DNA of 64,000 bases from Symsagittifera roscoffensis (lineage: Eukaryota > Xenacoelomorpha > Acoela > Convolutidae), in the NCBI RefSeq assembly GCF_963678635.1, contig NC_087070.1:54352617-54416616 (forward strand), read 5' to 3'. Shown here piece after piece: positions 1 to 14,434 of this stretch. The translations under genes were made by a program, and so were the position numbers. The notes beneath the pieces were generated by a model. It was not told the DNA's origin, searched no databases, and was given only the letters and a program-made list of their open reading frames with translations. Each line of letters starts with the position of its first letter. The first letter of the stretch is position 1.

Positions 1-3000
1 CAGCGGAGACTGGTTCAACCAGAAGCAAGTATGCCGCAGAGGGCACGACAGGGAGGATTAGTGATTACTAGTACCGACGTGTCTCGAGACAGAAAAAGAA
101 GAACCAGCAGAGACTGGTTCAACCAAAATCAAATGTTCGACGGAAAGCACACTGGAAAAACTCTAGTGATTACTAGTACCAATATGTCCCGAGAGAGTCG
201 AAGAAGAACCAGCGGAGACTGGTTCAACCGGAAACGAGTGTGCCAAGGAAAGAACGGGAAAGAACGCTAGTGATTACTAGTACCGATGTGTCTCGAGAGA
301 CGCGAAGAAGAACCAGCAGAGACTGGTTCAACCTGGAGCAAATATGCACAGAAAGCACGGGAAAAACACTTATGATTACTAGTACCACTATGTGCCGAGA
401 GAGACGAAGAAGAACCAGCGGAAACTGGTTCAACCAGAAACAAAAAAGCCGCAGAGGGCACGACAGGGAGGATTAGTGATTACTAGTACCGACGTGTCTC
501 GAGACACAAAAAGAAGAACCAGCAGAGACTGGTTCAAAAAAAATCAAATGTTCGACGGAAAGCAAACTGGAAAAACTCTAGTGATTACTAGAACCAATTT
601 GTCCCGTGAGAGACGAAGAAGAACCAGTGGAGACTGGTTCAACCGGAAACGAGTGTACCAAGGAAGGAACGGGAAAGATCACTAGTGATTCTTAGAACCG
701 ATGTGTCTCGCGAGACGCGAAGAAGAACAAGCAGAGACTGGTTCAGCCTGGAGCAAATAAGCACGGAAAGCACGGGAAAAACACTTATGATTACTAGTAC
801 CACTATGTGCCGAGAGAAACGAAGAAAACCAGTGAAAACTAGTTCAACCAGAAGCAAGTATACCAGAGAGGGCCAGACAGGGACGATTAGTGATTGCTAG
901 TACCGTCGTGTTACGAAACACACGAAGAAGAACCAGCAGAGATTGGTTCACCCAAAATCAAATGTTCGACGGAAAGCACACGGGAAAAACACTAGTGATT
1001 ACTAGTACCAATTTGTGCCGTGACAGACGAAGAAGAACCAGCGGAAACTGGTTCAACCAGAAGCAAGTATGCCGCAGAGGGCACGACAGGGAGGATTAGT
1101 GATTACTAGTACCGACGTTTCTCGGGTCACAAATAGAAGAACCAGCAGACACTGGTTCAACCAAAATTAAATGAGCCACGAAAGCCACGGGAAAAACATT
1201 AATGATTACTAGAACCAATATGTCCCGAGAAAAATGAATATGAACCAGCAGAGACTGCTCCAGCCGGAAACAAGTGTGCCACGGAAGGAACGGGAAAAAC
1301 ACTAGTGATTACTAGTACCAATATGTCCCGAGAGAGACGAAGAAGAACCAGCAGAGACTGGTTCAACCTGGAGCAAATATGCACAGAAAGCACGGGAAAA
1401 ACACTTATGATTACTAGTACCACTATGTGCCGAGAGAGACGAAGAAGAACCAGTGGAGACTGGTTCAACCGGAAACGAGTGTGCCAAGGAAGGAACGGGA
1501 AAGAACACTAGTGATTACTAGTACCGATGTGTCTCGAGAGACGTGAAGAAGAACCAGCAGAGACTGGTTCAACCTAGAGCAAATATGCACAGAAAGCACG
1601 GGAAAAACACTTATGATTACTAGTACCACTATGTGCCGAGAGAGACGAAAAGAACCAGCGGAAACTGGTTCAACCAGAAGCAAGTATGCCGCAGAGGGCA
1701 CGACAGGGAGGATTAGTGATTACTAGTACCGACGTTTCTCGGGTCACAAATAAAAGAACCAGCAGACACTGGTTCAACCAAAATTAAATGAGCCACGAAA
1801 GCCACGGGAAAACACTAATGATTACTAGTACCACTATGTGCCGAGAGAGACGAAAAGAACCAGCGGAAACTGGTTCAACCAGAAACAAGTATGCCGCAGA
1901 GGGCACGACAGGGTGGATTAGTGATTACTAGTACCGACGTGTCTCGAGACAGAAAAAGAAGAACCAGCAGAGACTGGTTCAACCAAAATCAAATGTTCGA
2001 CGGAAAGCACACTGGAAAAACTCTAGTGATTACTAGTACCAATTTGTCCCGTGAGAGACGAAGAAGAAGGTACGGGAAAGATCACTAGTGGTTACTAGTA
2101 CCGATGTGTCTCGCGAGACGCGAAGAAGAACAAGCAGAGACTGGTTCAGCTTGGAGCAAATATGCACGGAAAAAACGGGAAAAACACTTATGATTACTAG
2201 TACCACTATGTGCCGAGAGAAACGAAGAAGAACCAGCGGAAACTGGTTCAACCAGAAGCAAGTATGCCAGAGAGGGCCAGACAGGGACGATTAGTGATTA
2301 CTAGTACCAACGTGTTACGAAACACACGAAGAAGAACCAGCAGAGACTGGTTCAACCAAAATCAAATGTTCGACGGAAAGCACACGTGAAAAACACTAGT
2401 GATTACTAGTACCAATTTGTGCCGTGAGAGACGAAGAAGAACCAGCGGAAACTGGTTCAACCAGAAGCAAGTATGCCGCAGAGCGCACGACAGGGAGGAT
2501 TAGTGATTACTAGTACCGACATGTCTCGGGTCACAAATAGAAGAACCAGCAGACGCTGGTTCAATCAAAATTAAATGAAACACGAAAGCCACGGGAAAAA
2601 CACTAATGATTACTAGAACCAATATTTCCCGAGAAAAATGAAAAAGAACCAGCAGAGACTGCTCCAGCCGGAAACAAGTGTGCCACGGAAGGAACGGGAA
2701 AAACACTAGTCATTACTAGTACCGATGTGTCTCGAGAGACGCGAAGAAGAACCAGCAGAGACTGGTTCAACTGGGAGCTAATATGCACAGAAAGCACGGG
2801 AAAAACACTTATGATTACTAGTACCACTATGTGCCCAGAGAGACGAAGAAGAACCAGCGGAAACTGCTTCAACCAGAAACAAGTATGCCGCAGAGGACAC
2901 GACAGGGAGGATTAGTGATTACTAGTACCGACGTGTCTCGAGACACAAAAAGAAGAACTAGCAGAGACTGGTTCAACCAAAATCAAATGTTCGACGGAAA

Positions 3001-5983
3001 GCACACTGGAAAAACTCTCTTGATTACTAGTACCAATTTGTCCCGTGAGAGACGAAGAAGAACCAGTGGAGACTGGTTCAACCGGAAACGAGTGTACCAA
3101 GGAAGGAACGGGAAAGATCACTAGTGATTACTAGTACCGATGTGTCACGAGAAACGCGAAGAAAAACCAGCAGAGACTGATTCAACCTGGAGCAAATATG
3201 CACAGAAAGCACGGGAAAAACACTTATGATTACTAGTACCAGTATGTCCCGAGAGAAATGAATAAGAACTAGCAGAGACTGCTCCAGCCTGAAACAAGTT
3301 TGCCACGGAATGAACGGAAAAAACACTAGTGATTACTAGTACCAATATGTCCCGAGAGAGACGAAGAAGAACCAGCGGAGACTGGTTCAACCTGGAGCAA
3401 ATATGCACAGAAAGCACGGGAAAAACACTTATGATTACTAGTACCACTATGTGCCCAGAGAGACGAAGAAGAACCAGCGGAAACTGGTTCAACCAGAAAC
3501 AAGTATGCCGCAGAGGGCACGACAGGGAGGATTAGTGATTACTAGTACCGACGTGTCTCGAGACACAAAAAGAAGAACTAGCAGAGACTGGTTCAACCAA
3601 AATCAAATGTTCGACGGAAAGCACACTGGAAAAATTCTATTGATTACTAGTACCAATTTGTCCCGTGAGAGACGAGGAAGAACCAGTGGAGACTGGTTCA
3701 AACGGAAACGAGTGTACCAAGGAAGGAACGGCAAAGATCACTAGTGATTACTAGTACCGATATGTCTCGAGAGACGCGAAGAAAAACAAGCAGAGCCTGG
3801 TTCAGCCTGGAGCAAATATGCACGGAAAGCACGGGAAAAACACTTATAATTACTAGTACCAATATGTGCCGAGAGAGTCGAAGAAGAACCAGCGGAAACT
3901 GGTTCAACTAGAAGCAAGTATGCCAGAAAGGGCCAGACAGGGACGATTAGTGATTACTAGTACCGACGTGTCTCGAAACACACGAAGAAGAACCAGCAGA
4001 GACTGATTCAACCAAAATTAAATGAGCCACGAAAGCCACGCGAAAAAAACACTAATGATTACTAGAACCAATATGTCTCGAGAAAAATGAATAAGAACTA
4101 GCAGATACTGCTCCAGCCTGAAACAAGTTTGCCACGGAAGGAACGGAAAAAACACTAGTGATTACTAGTACCAATATGTCTCGAGAGACGCTAAGAAGAA
4201 CAATCAGAGACTGGTTCAGCCTGGAGCAAATATGCACGGAAAGCACGTTAAAAAGACTTATGATTACTAGTACCAATATGTGGAGAGAGAAACGAAGAAG
4301 AACCGGCGGAAACTGGTTCAATCAGAAACAAGTTTGCCACGGAAGGAACGGGAAAGAACACTAGCGATTACTAGTACCGATGTGTCTCGAGAGACGCGAA
4401 GAAGAACAAGCAGATACTGGTTCAGCCTGGAGCAAATATGTACGGAAAGCATGGGAAAAATACTTATGATTACTAGTACCACTATGTGCGAGAGAGACGA
4501 AGAAGAACCAGCGGAAACTGGTTCAACCAGAAACAAGTTTGCCACGGAAGGAACGAGAGGAAGGATTAGTGATTAATAGTACGATGTGTCTCGAGACACA
4601 CAAAGAAGAACCAGCAGAGACTGGTTCAACCAAAATCAAATGTGCCACGGAAGGAACGGGAAAAACACTAGTGATTACAAGTACCAATTTGTCCCGTGAG
4701 AGACGAAGAAGAACCAGCGGAGACTGGTTCAACCGGAAACGAGTGTACCAAGGAAGGAACGGGAAAGAACACTAGCGATTACTAGTACCGATGTGTCTCG
4801 AGAGACGCGAAGAAGAACAAGCAGAGAATGGTTCAACCTGGAGCAAATATGCACGGAAAGCACGGGAAAAACACTTATGATTACTAGTACCACTATGTGC
4901 CGAGAGAGACGAAGAAGAACCAGCGGAAACTGGTTCAACCAGAAACAAGTTTGCCACGGAAGGAACGAGAGGGAGGATTAGTGATTACTAGTACGATATG
5001 TCTCGAGACACACAAAGAAGAACCAGCAGAGACTGGTTCAACCAAAATCAAATTTTCGACGGAAAGCACACGGGAAAAAAACTAGTGATTACTAATACCA
5101 ATTTGTCCCGTGAGAGACGAAGAAGAACCAGCGGAGACTGGTTCAACCGGAAACGAGTGTGCCAAGGAAGGAACGGGAAAGAACACTAGTGTTTACTAGT
5201 ACCGATGTGTCTCGAGAGACGCGAAGAAGAACAGGCAGAGACTGGTTCAGCCTGAAGCAAATATGCACGGAAAGTTCGGGAAAAACACTTATGATTACTA
5301 GTACCACTATGTGCGAGAGAGACGAAGAAGAACCAGCGGAAACTGGTTCAACCAGAAACAAGTTTGCCACGGAAGGAACGAGAGGGAGGATTAGTGATTA
5401 CTAGTACGATATGTCTCGAGACACACAAAGAAGAACCAGCAGAGACTGGTTCAACCAAAATCAAATGTTCGACGGAAAGCACACGGGAAAAAAACTAGTG
5501 ATTACTTATACCAATTTGTCCCGTGAGAGACGAAGAAGAACCAGCGGAGACTGGTTCAACCGGAAACGAGTGTGCCAAGGAAGGAACGGGAAAGAACACT
5601 AGTGTTTACTAGTACCGATGTGTCTCGAGAGACGCGAAGAAGAACAGGCAGAGACTGGTTCAGCCTGGAGCAAATATGTACGGAAAGCATGGGAAAAATA
5701 CTTATGATTACTAGTACCACTATGTGCGAGAGAGACGAAGAAGAACCAGCGGAAACTGGTTCAACCAGAAACAAGTTTGCCACGGAAGGAACGAGAGGAA
5801 GGATTAGTGATTACTAGTACGATGTGTCTCGAGACACACAAAGAAGAACCAGCAGAGACTGGTTCAACCAAAATCAAATGTGCCACGGAAGGAACGGGAA
5901 AAACACTAGTGATTACAAGTACCAATTTGTCCCGTGAGAGACGAAGAAGAACCAGCGGAGACTGGTTCAACCGGAAACGAGTG
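1..5983. repeat. Four-monomer higher-order repeat, ~412 bp
   Basis: Four monomer subtypes follow one another in fixed order over much of this stretch. They are recognised by the segment after CTGGTTCAACC: one with GCCGCAGAGGGCACGACAGG, one with AATGTTCGACGGAAAGCAC, one with ACGAGTGTGCCAAGGAAGG, and one with GAGCAAATATGCACAGAAAG. The cycle length is about 412 bases. It is clearest at 5,159-5,984, where two successive units are offset by exactly 413. Some cycles have lost or gained a monomer, for example around 1,090-1,300 and 1,700-1,900. Confidence 0.8.
2933..2946. repeat. Example of the palindrome GTGTCTCGAGACAC in the satellite
   Basis: A perfect 14-bp palindrome present in many monomers; this is one instance. 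Other monomers keep at least TCTCGAGA. The same monomers also hold CACTAGTG, TACTAGTA and the inverted repeat GAACCAG-N6-CTGGTTC, so each ~103-bp unit has several dyad symmetries. Confidence 0.85.
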
Positions 5984-8900
5984 TACCAAGGAAGGAACGG
6001 GAAAAAACACTAGCGATTACTAGTACCGATGTGTCTCGAGAGACGCGAAGAAGAACAAGCAGAGAATGGTTCAACCTGGAGCAAATATGCACGGAAAGCA
6101 CGGGAAAAACACTTATGATTACTAGTACCACTATGTGCCGAGAGAGACGAAGAAGAACCAGCGGAAACTGGTTCAACCAGAAACAAGTTTGCCACGGAAG
6201 GAACGAGAGGGAGGATTAGTGATTACTAGTACGATATGTCTCGAGACACACAAAGAAGAACCAGCAGAGACTGGTTCAACCAAAATCAAATGTTCGACGG
6301 AAAGCACACGGGAAAAAAACTAGTGATTACTAATACCAATTTGTCCCGTGAGAGACGAAGAAGAACCAGCGGAGACTGGTTCAACCGGAAACGAGTGTGC
6401 CAAGGAAGGAACGGGAAAGAACACTAGTGTTTACTAGTACCGATGTGTCTCGAGAGACGCGAAGAAGAACAGGCAGAGACTGGTTCAGCCTGAAGCAAAT
6501 ATGCACGGAAAGTTCGGGAAAAACACTTAAGATTACTAGTACCACTATGTGCCGAGAGAGACGAAAAGAAACCAGCGGAAACTGGATCAACCAGAAACAA
6601 GTTTGCCACGGAAGGAACGAGAGGGGGATTAGTGATTACTAGTACCGACGTGTCTCGAGACACAAAAAGAAGAACCAGCAGAGACTGGTTCAACCAAAAT
6701 CAAATGTTCGACGGAAAGCACACTCTAGTGATTACTAGTACCAATATGTCCCGAGAGAGACGAAGAAGAACCAGCGGAGACTGGCTCAACCGAAAACAAG
6801 TCTGCCACGGAAAAAACGGGAAAAACACTAGTGATTATTAGTACCGATGTGTCTCGTGAGACGCGAAGAAGAACCAGCAGAGACTGGTTCAGACTGGAAC
6901 AAATATGCACAGAAAGCACGGGAAAAACACTTATGATTACTAGTACCACTATGTGCCGAGAGACACAAAGATGAACCAGCAGAGACTGGTTCAACCAAAA
7001 TCAAATGTTCGACGGAAAGCACACGGGAAAAAACACGAGTGATTACTAGCACCAATTTGTCCCGTGAGAGACGAAGAAGAACCAGCGGAGACTGGTTCAA
7101 CCAGAAGCAAGTATGACGCAGAGGGCACGACAGAGAGGATTAGTGATTATTAGTACCGACGTGTCACGAGTCACACAAAGAAGAACCAGCAGAGACTGGT
7201 TAAACCAAAATCAAATGTGCCACGAAAGCCACGGGAAAAACACTAATGATTACAAGAACCAATATGTCCCGAGAGAGACGAAGAAGAACCAGCGGAAACT
7301 GGTTCAACCAGAAACAAGTATGCCGCAGAGGGCACGACAGGGAGGATTAGTGATTACTAGTACCGACGTGTCTCGAGACACAAAAAGAAGAACCAGCAGA
7401 GACTGGTTCAACCAAAATCAAATGTTCGACGGAAAGCACACTGGAAAAACTCTAGTGATTACTAGTACCAATATGTCCCGAGAGAGACGAAGAAGTCTGC
7501 CACGGAAGAAACGGGAAAAACACTAGTGATTATTAGTACCGATGTGTCTCGTGAGACGCGAAGAAGAACAGGCAGAGACTGGTTCAGCCTGGAGCAAATA
7601 TGCACGCAAAGCACGGTAAAAAGACTTATGATTGCTAGTACCAATATGTGCCGAGAGAGACGAAGAACAACCAGCGGAAACTGGTTCAATCAGAAACAAG
7701 TTGTCCGCGGAAGGAACGAGAGGGAGGATTAGTGATTACTAATACCGATGTGTCTCGAGAGACACAAAGAAGAGCCAGCAGAGACTGGTTCAACCAAAAT
7801 CAAATGTGCTACGGAAAGCACACAGGAAAAACACTAGTGATTACTAGTACCATTATGTCCCGTGAGAGACGAAGAAGAACCAGCGGAGACTGGTTCGACC
7901 GGAAACGAGTGTGTCACGGAAGGAGCGGGAAAAACAATAGTGATTTCTAGTACCGATGTGTCTCGAGAGACACGATGAAAAACCGGCTGAAACTGGTTCA
8001 ACCAGAAGCAAATATGCAACGAAACTCACGGGAAAAACACTAGTGAATACTAGTACCAATATGTGCCGAGGGAGACGAAGAAGAACCATCGGAAATTGGT
8101 TCAACCAGAAGCAAGTTTGCCACGGAAGGCACGAGAGGGAGGATTTTGATTATTAGTACCGATGTGTCACGAGAGACACAAAGAAGAACCAGCAGAGACT
8201 GGTTCAACCAAAACCAAATGTGCGACGGGAAGCACACGGGAAAAACACTAGTGATTTCTAGTACCGACGTGTCTCGAGAGATACGATAGAAAACCAGCAG
8301 AGACTAGTTCAAACAGAAGCAAACATGCCACGGAAAGTACGGGAAAAACAATAGTGAATACTATTACCAATATGTGCCGAGAGAGACGAAGAAGAACCAG
8401 CGGAAAATGGTTCAACCAGAAGCAAGTTTGCCACGGAAGGCAAGAGATGGAGGATTAGTGATTACTAGTACCGATCTGTCTCGAGAGACACGATGAAGAA
8501 ACAGCAGAGACTGGTTCAACCAAAATCAAATGTGCCACGGAAAGCACGGGAAAAACACTAGTGATTACTAGTACCAATATGTGTCAAGAGAGACGAAAAT
8601 GAACTAGCGGAAACTGTTTCAATCAGAAGCAAGTTTGCCACGGAAGGCACGAGTGGAAGGATATTGAGACTGGTTCATCCAAAATCAAATGTGCCGCGAA
8701 AGCCACGGGAAAAACACTAATGGTTACTAGAACCAATATGTCACGAGAGAGACGAAAAGGAACCAGCAGAGACTGCTTCAGCCGCAAACAATCGTGCCAC
8801 GGAAGGAACGGGAAAAAGACTAGTGATTACTAGTTATAATATGTCCCGAGAGAGACGAAGAAGAACCAGCGGAGACAGGTTCAGGCGGAAACGAGTTTGC

Positions 8901-11900
8901 CAAGGAAGGAACTGGAAAGAACACTAGTGATTACTAGTACCGATGTGTCTCGAGAGACGCGAAGAAGAACAAGCAGAGACTGGTTCAGCCTGGAGCAAAT
9001 ATGTACGGAAAGCATGGGAAAAATACTTATGATTACTAGTACCACTATGTGCGAGAGAGACGAAGAAGAACCAGCGGAAACTGGTTCAACCAGAAACAAG
9101 TTTGCCACGGAAGGAACGAGAGGAAGGATTAGTGATTACTAGTACGATGTGTCTCGAGACACACAAAGAAGAACCAGCAGAGACTGGTTCAACCAAAATC
9201 AAATGTGCCACGGAAGGAACGGGAAAAACACTAGTGATTACTAGTACCAATATGTGTCAAGAGAGACGAAAATGAACCAGCGGAAACTGTTTCAATCAGA
9301 AGCAAGTTTGCCACGGAAGGCACGAGTGGAAGGATATTGAGACTGGTTCATCCAAAATCAAATGTGCCACGAAAGCCACGGGAAAAACACTAATGGTTAC
9401 TAGAACCAATATGTCACGAGAGAGACGAAAAGGAACCAGCAGAGACTGCTTCAGCCGCAAACAATCGTGCCACGGAAGGAACGGGAAAAAGACTAGTGAT
9501 TACTAGTTATAATATGTCCCGAGAGAGACGAAGAAGAACCAGCGGAGACAGGTTCAGCCGGAAACGAGTTTGCCAAGGAAGGAACTGGAAAGAACACTAG
9601 TGATTACTAGTACCGATGTGTCTCGAGAGACGCGAAGAAGAACAAGCAGAGACTGGTTCAGCCTGGAGCAAATATGTACGGAAAGCATGGGAAAAATACT
9701 TATGATTACTAGTACCACTATGTGCGAGAGAGACGAAGAAGAACCAGCGGAAACCGGTTCAACCAGAAACAAGTTTGCCACGGAAGGAACGAGAGGAAGG
9801 ATTAGTGATTACTAGTACGATGTGTCTCGAGACACACAAAGAAGAACCAGCAGAGACTGGTTCAACCAAAATCAAATGTGCCACGGAAGGAACGGGAAAA
9901 ACACTAGTGATTACAAGTACCAATTTGTCCCGTGAGAGACGAAGAAGAACCAGCGGAGACTGGTTCAACCGGAAACGAGTGTGCCAAGGAAGGAACGGGA
10001 AAGAACACTAGTGTTTACTAGTACCGATGTGTCTCGAGAGACGCGAAGAAGAACAGGCAGAGACTGGTTCAACCTGGAGCAAATATGCACGGAAAGCACG
10101 GGAAAAACACTTATGATTACTAGTACCACTATGTGCCGAGAGAGACGAAGAAGAACCAGCGGAAACTGGTTCAACCAGAAACAAGTTTGCCACGGAAGGA
10201 ACAAGAGGGAGGATTAGTGATTACTAGTACGATATGTCTCGAGACACACAAAGAAGAACCAGCAGAGACTGGTTCAACCAAAATCAAATGTTCGACGGAA
10301 AGCACACGGGAAAAAAACTAGTGATTACTAATACCAATTTGTCCCGTGAGAGACGAAGAAGAACCAGCGGAGACTGGTTCAACCGGAAACGAGTGTGCCA
10401 AGGAAGGAACGGGAAAGAACACTAGTGTTTACTAGTACCGATGTGTCTCGAGAGACGCGAAGAAGAACAGGCAGAGACTGGTTCAGCCTGAAGCAAATAT
10501 GCACGGAAAGTTCGGGAAAAACACTTAAGATTACTAGTACCACTATGTGCCGAGAGAGACGAAAAGAAACCAGCGGAAACTGGATCAACCAGAAACAAGT
10601 TTGCCACGGAAGGAACGAGAGGGGGATTAGTGATTACTAGTACCGACGTGTCTCGAGACACAAAAAGAAGAACCAGCAGAGACTGGTTCAACCAAAATCA
10701 AATGTTCGACGGAAAGCACACTCTAGTGATTACTAGTACCAATATGTCCCGAGAGAGACGAAGAAGAACCAGCGGAGACTGGCTCAACCGAAAACAAGTC
10801 TGCCACGGAAAAAACGGGAAAAACACTAGTGATTATTAGTACCGATGTGTCTCGTGAGACGCGAAGATGAACCAGCAGAGACTGGTTCAACCAAAATCAA
10901 ATGTTCGACGGAAAGCACACGGGAAAAAACACGAGTGATTACTAGCACCAATTTGTCCCGTGAGAGACGAAGAAGAACCAGCGGAGACTGGTTCAACCAG
11001 AAGCAAGTATGACGCAGAGGGCACGACAGGGAGGATTAGTGATTATTAGTACCGACGTGTCACGAGTCACACAAAGAAGAACCAGCAGAGACTGGTTAAA
11101 CCAAAATCAAATGTGCCATGAAAGCCACGGGAAAAACACTAATGATTACAAGAACCAATATGTCCCGAGAGAGACGAAGAAGAACCAGCGGAAACTGGTT
11201 CAACCAGAAACAAGTATGCCGCAGAGGGCACGACAGGGAGGATTAGTGATTACTAGTACCGACGTGTCTCGAGACACAAAAAGAAGAACCAGCAGAGACT
11301 GGTTCAACCAAAATCAAATGTTCGACGGAAAGCACACTGGAAAAACTCTAGTGATTACTAGTACCAATATGTCCCGAGAGAGACGAAGAAGTCTGCCACG
11401 GAAGAAACGGGAAAAACACTAGTGATTATTAGTACCGATGTGTCTCGTGAGACGCGAAGAAGAACAGGCAGAGACTGGTTCAGCCTGTAGCAAATATGCA
11501 CGCAAAGCACGGTAAAAAGACTTATGATTGCTAGTACCAATATATGCCGAGAGAGACGAAGAACAACCAGCGGAAACTGGTTCAATCAGAAACAAGTTTG
11601 CCACGGAAGGAACGAGAGGGAGGATTAGTGATTACTAGTACCGATGTGTCTCGAGAGACACAAAGAAGAACCAGCAGCGACTGGTTCAACCAAAATCAAA
11701 TGTGCTACGGAAAGCACACAGGAAAAACACTAGTGATTACTAGTACCAATATGTCCCGTGAGAGACGAAGAAGAACCAGCGGAGACTGGTTCAACCGGAA
11801 ACGAGTGTGTCACGGAAGGAGCGGGAAAAACAATAGTGATTTCTAGTACCGATGTGTCTCGAGAGACACGATGAAAAACCGGCTGAAACTGGTTCAACCA

Positions 11901-12776
11901 GAAGCAAATATGCAACGAAAATCACGGGAAAAACACTAGTGAATACTAGTACCAATATGTGCCGAGGGAGACGAAGAAGAACCATCGGAAATTGGTTCAA
12001 CCAGAAGCAAGTTTGCCACGGAAGGCACGAGAGGGAGGATTTTGATTATTAGTACCGATGTGTCACGAGAGACACAAAGAAGAACCAGCAGAGACTGGTT
12101 CAACCAAAACCAAATGTGCGACGGGAAGCACACGGTAAAAACACTAGTGATTTCTAGTACCGACGTGTCTCGAGAGATACGATAGAAAACCGGCAGAGAC
12201 TAGTTCAAACACAAGCAAACATGCCACGGAAAGTACGGGAAAAACAATAGTGAATACTAGTACCAATATGTGCCGAGAGAGACGAAGAAGAACCAGCGGA
12301 AAATGGTTTAACCAGAAGCAAGTTTGCCACGGAAGGCAAGAGATGGAGGATTAGTGATTACTAGTACCGATCTGTCTCGAGAGACACGATGAAGAAACAG
12401 CAGAGACTGGTTCAACCAAAATCAAATGTGCCACGGAAAGCACGGGAAAAACACTAGTGATTACTAGTACCAATATGTGTCAAGAGAGACGAAAATGAAC
12501 CAGCGGAAACTGTTTCAATCAGAAGCAAGTTTGCCACGGAAGGCACGAGTGGAAGGATATTGAGACTGGTTCATCCAAAATCAAATGTGCCACGAAAGCC
12601 ACGGGAAAAACACTAATGGTTACTAGAACCAATATGTCACGAGAGAGACGAAAAGGAACCAGCAGAGACTGCTTCAGCCGCAAACAATCGTGCCACGAAA
12701 GGAACGGGAAAAAGACTAGTGATTACTAGTACCAATATGTCCCGAGAGAGACGAAGAAGAACCAGCGGAGACAGGT
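5556..12776. repeat. ~4.0-kb higher-order repeat, two tandem copies
   Basis: The block at 5,556-9,553 recurs at 9,554-12,776. The offset is 3,998 up to about 6,840 and 3,896 from about 7,110 onward. The change of 102 is one whole monomer missing from the second copy near 10,860. Rare variants, such as the CACTCTAGTG shortening near 6,720 and 10,718, are shared by both copies. A smaller tandem duplication with offset 673 (8,881 versus 9,554) spans the junction. Confidence 0.88.
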
Positions 12777-14434
12777 TCAGCCGGAAACGAGTTTGCCAAG
12801 GAAGGAACTGGAAAGAACACTAGTGTTTACTAGTACCGATGTGTCTCGAGAGACGCGAAGAAGAACAGGCAGAGACTGGTTCAGCCTGAAGCAAATATGC
12901 ACGGAAAGTTCGGGAAAAACACTTATGATTACTAGTACCACTATGTGCCGAGAGAGACGAAGAAGAACCAGTGGAAACTGGTTCAAACAGAAGCAAGTAT
13001 GCCGCAGAGGGCACGACAGGGAGGATTAGTGATTACTAGTACCGATGTGTCTCGACAGACACAAAGAAGAACCAGCAGAGACTGGTTCAACCAAAATCAA
13101 ATAAGCGACGGAAAGCACACGGGAAAAACACGAGTGATTAGTAGTATCAATATGTCCCGTGAGAGACGAAGAGGATTCAGCGGAAACTGGTTCAACCAGA
13201 AGCAAGTATGCCGCAGAGGGCACGACAGGGAGGATTAGTGATTACTAGTACCGACGTGTCTCGAGAGACACAAAGAAGAACCAGCAGAGACTGGTTCAAC
13301 CAAAATCAAATAAGCGACGGAAAGCACACCGGAAAAACACTAGTGATTACTAGTACCAATATGTCTCTTGAGAGACGAAGAGGAACCAGCGGAGACTGGT
13401 TCAACCGGAAACGAGTTTGCCACGGAAGAAACGGGAAAAAAATAGTTATTTCTAGTACCGATGTGTCTCGAGAGACACGATGAAAAACCAGCAAAGACTG
13501 GTTCAACCAGAAGCAAATATGCCATGGAAAGCACGGGAAAAAGACTAGTGATTACTAGTACCAATATGTCCCGAGAGAGACGAAGAAGAACCAGCGGAGA
13601 CAGGTTCAGCCGGAAACGAGTTTGCCAAGGAAGGAACTGGAAAGAACACTAGTGTTTACTAGTACCGATGTGTCTCGAGAGACGCGAAGAAGAACAGGCA
13701 GAGACTGGTTCAGCCTGAAGCAAATATGCACGGAAAGTTCGGGAAAAACACTTATGATTACTAGTACCACTATGTGCCGAGAGAGACGAAGAAGAACCAG
13801 TGGAAACTGGTTCAAACAGAAGCAAGTATGCCGCAGAGGGCACGACAGGGAGGATTAGTGATTACTAGTACCGATGTGTCTCGACAGACACAAAGAAGAA
13901 CCAGCAGAGACTGGTTCAACCAAAATCAAATAAGCGACGGAAAGCACACGGGAAAAACACGAGTGATTAGTAGTATCAATATGTCCCGTGAGAGACGAAG
14001 AGGATCCAGCGGAAACTGGTTCAACCAGAAGCAAGTATGCCGCAGAGGGCACGACAGGGAGGATTAGTGATTACTAGTACCGACGTGTCTCGAGAGACAC
14101 AAAGAAGAACCAGCAGAGACTGGTTCAACCAAAATCAAATAAGCGACGGAAAGCACACCGGAAAAACACTAGTGATTACTAGTACCAATATGTCTTTTGA
14201 GAGACGAAGAGGAACCAGCGGAGACTGGTTCAACCGGAAACGAGTTTGCCACGGAAGAAACGGGAAAAAAATAGTTATTTCTAGTACCGATGTGTCTCGA
14301 GAGACACGATGAAAAACCAGCAAAGACTGGTTCAACCAGAAGAAAATATGCCATGGAAAGCACGGGAAAAACACTAGTGATTACTAGTACCAATATGTGC
14401 CGAGAGAGATGAAAAAAAACCAGCGGAAACTATT
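12777..14434. repeat. 829-bp higher-order repeat, two tandem copies
   Basis: Units 12,777-13,605 and 13,606-14,434 are offset by exactly 829 bases, eight monomers. They are nearly identical, differing at points such as GAGGATTCAGC (13,171) versus GAGGATCCAGC (14,000). Confidence 0.88.

Noticed and set aside
7113-7526. 137-codon ORF in the satellite, repeated at 11,009-11,422
   Set aside because: It spans four monomers and stays open only because of local indels. Neighbouring monomers read in other frames and both strands are similarly open. It is repeat structure, not a gene.
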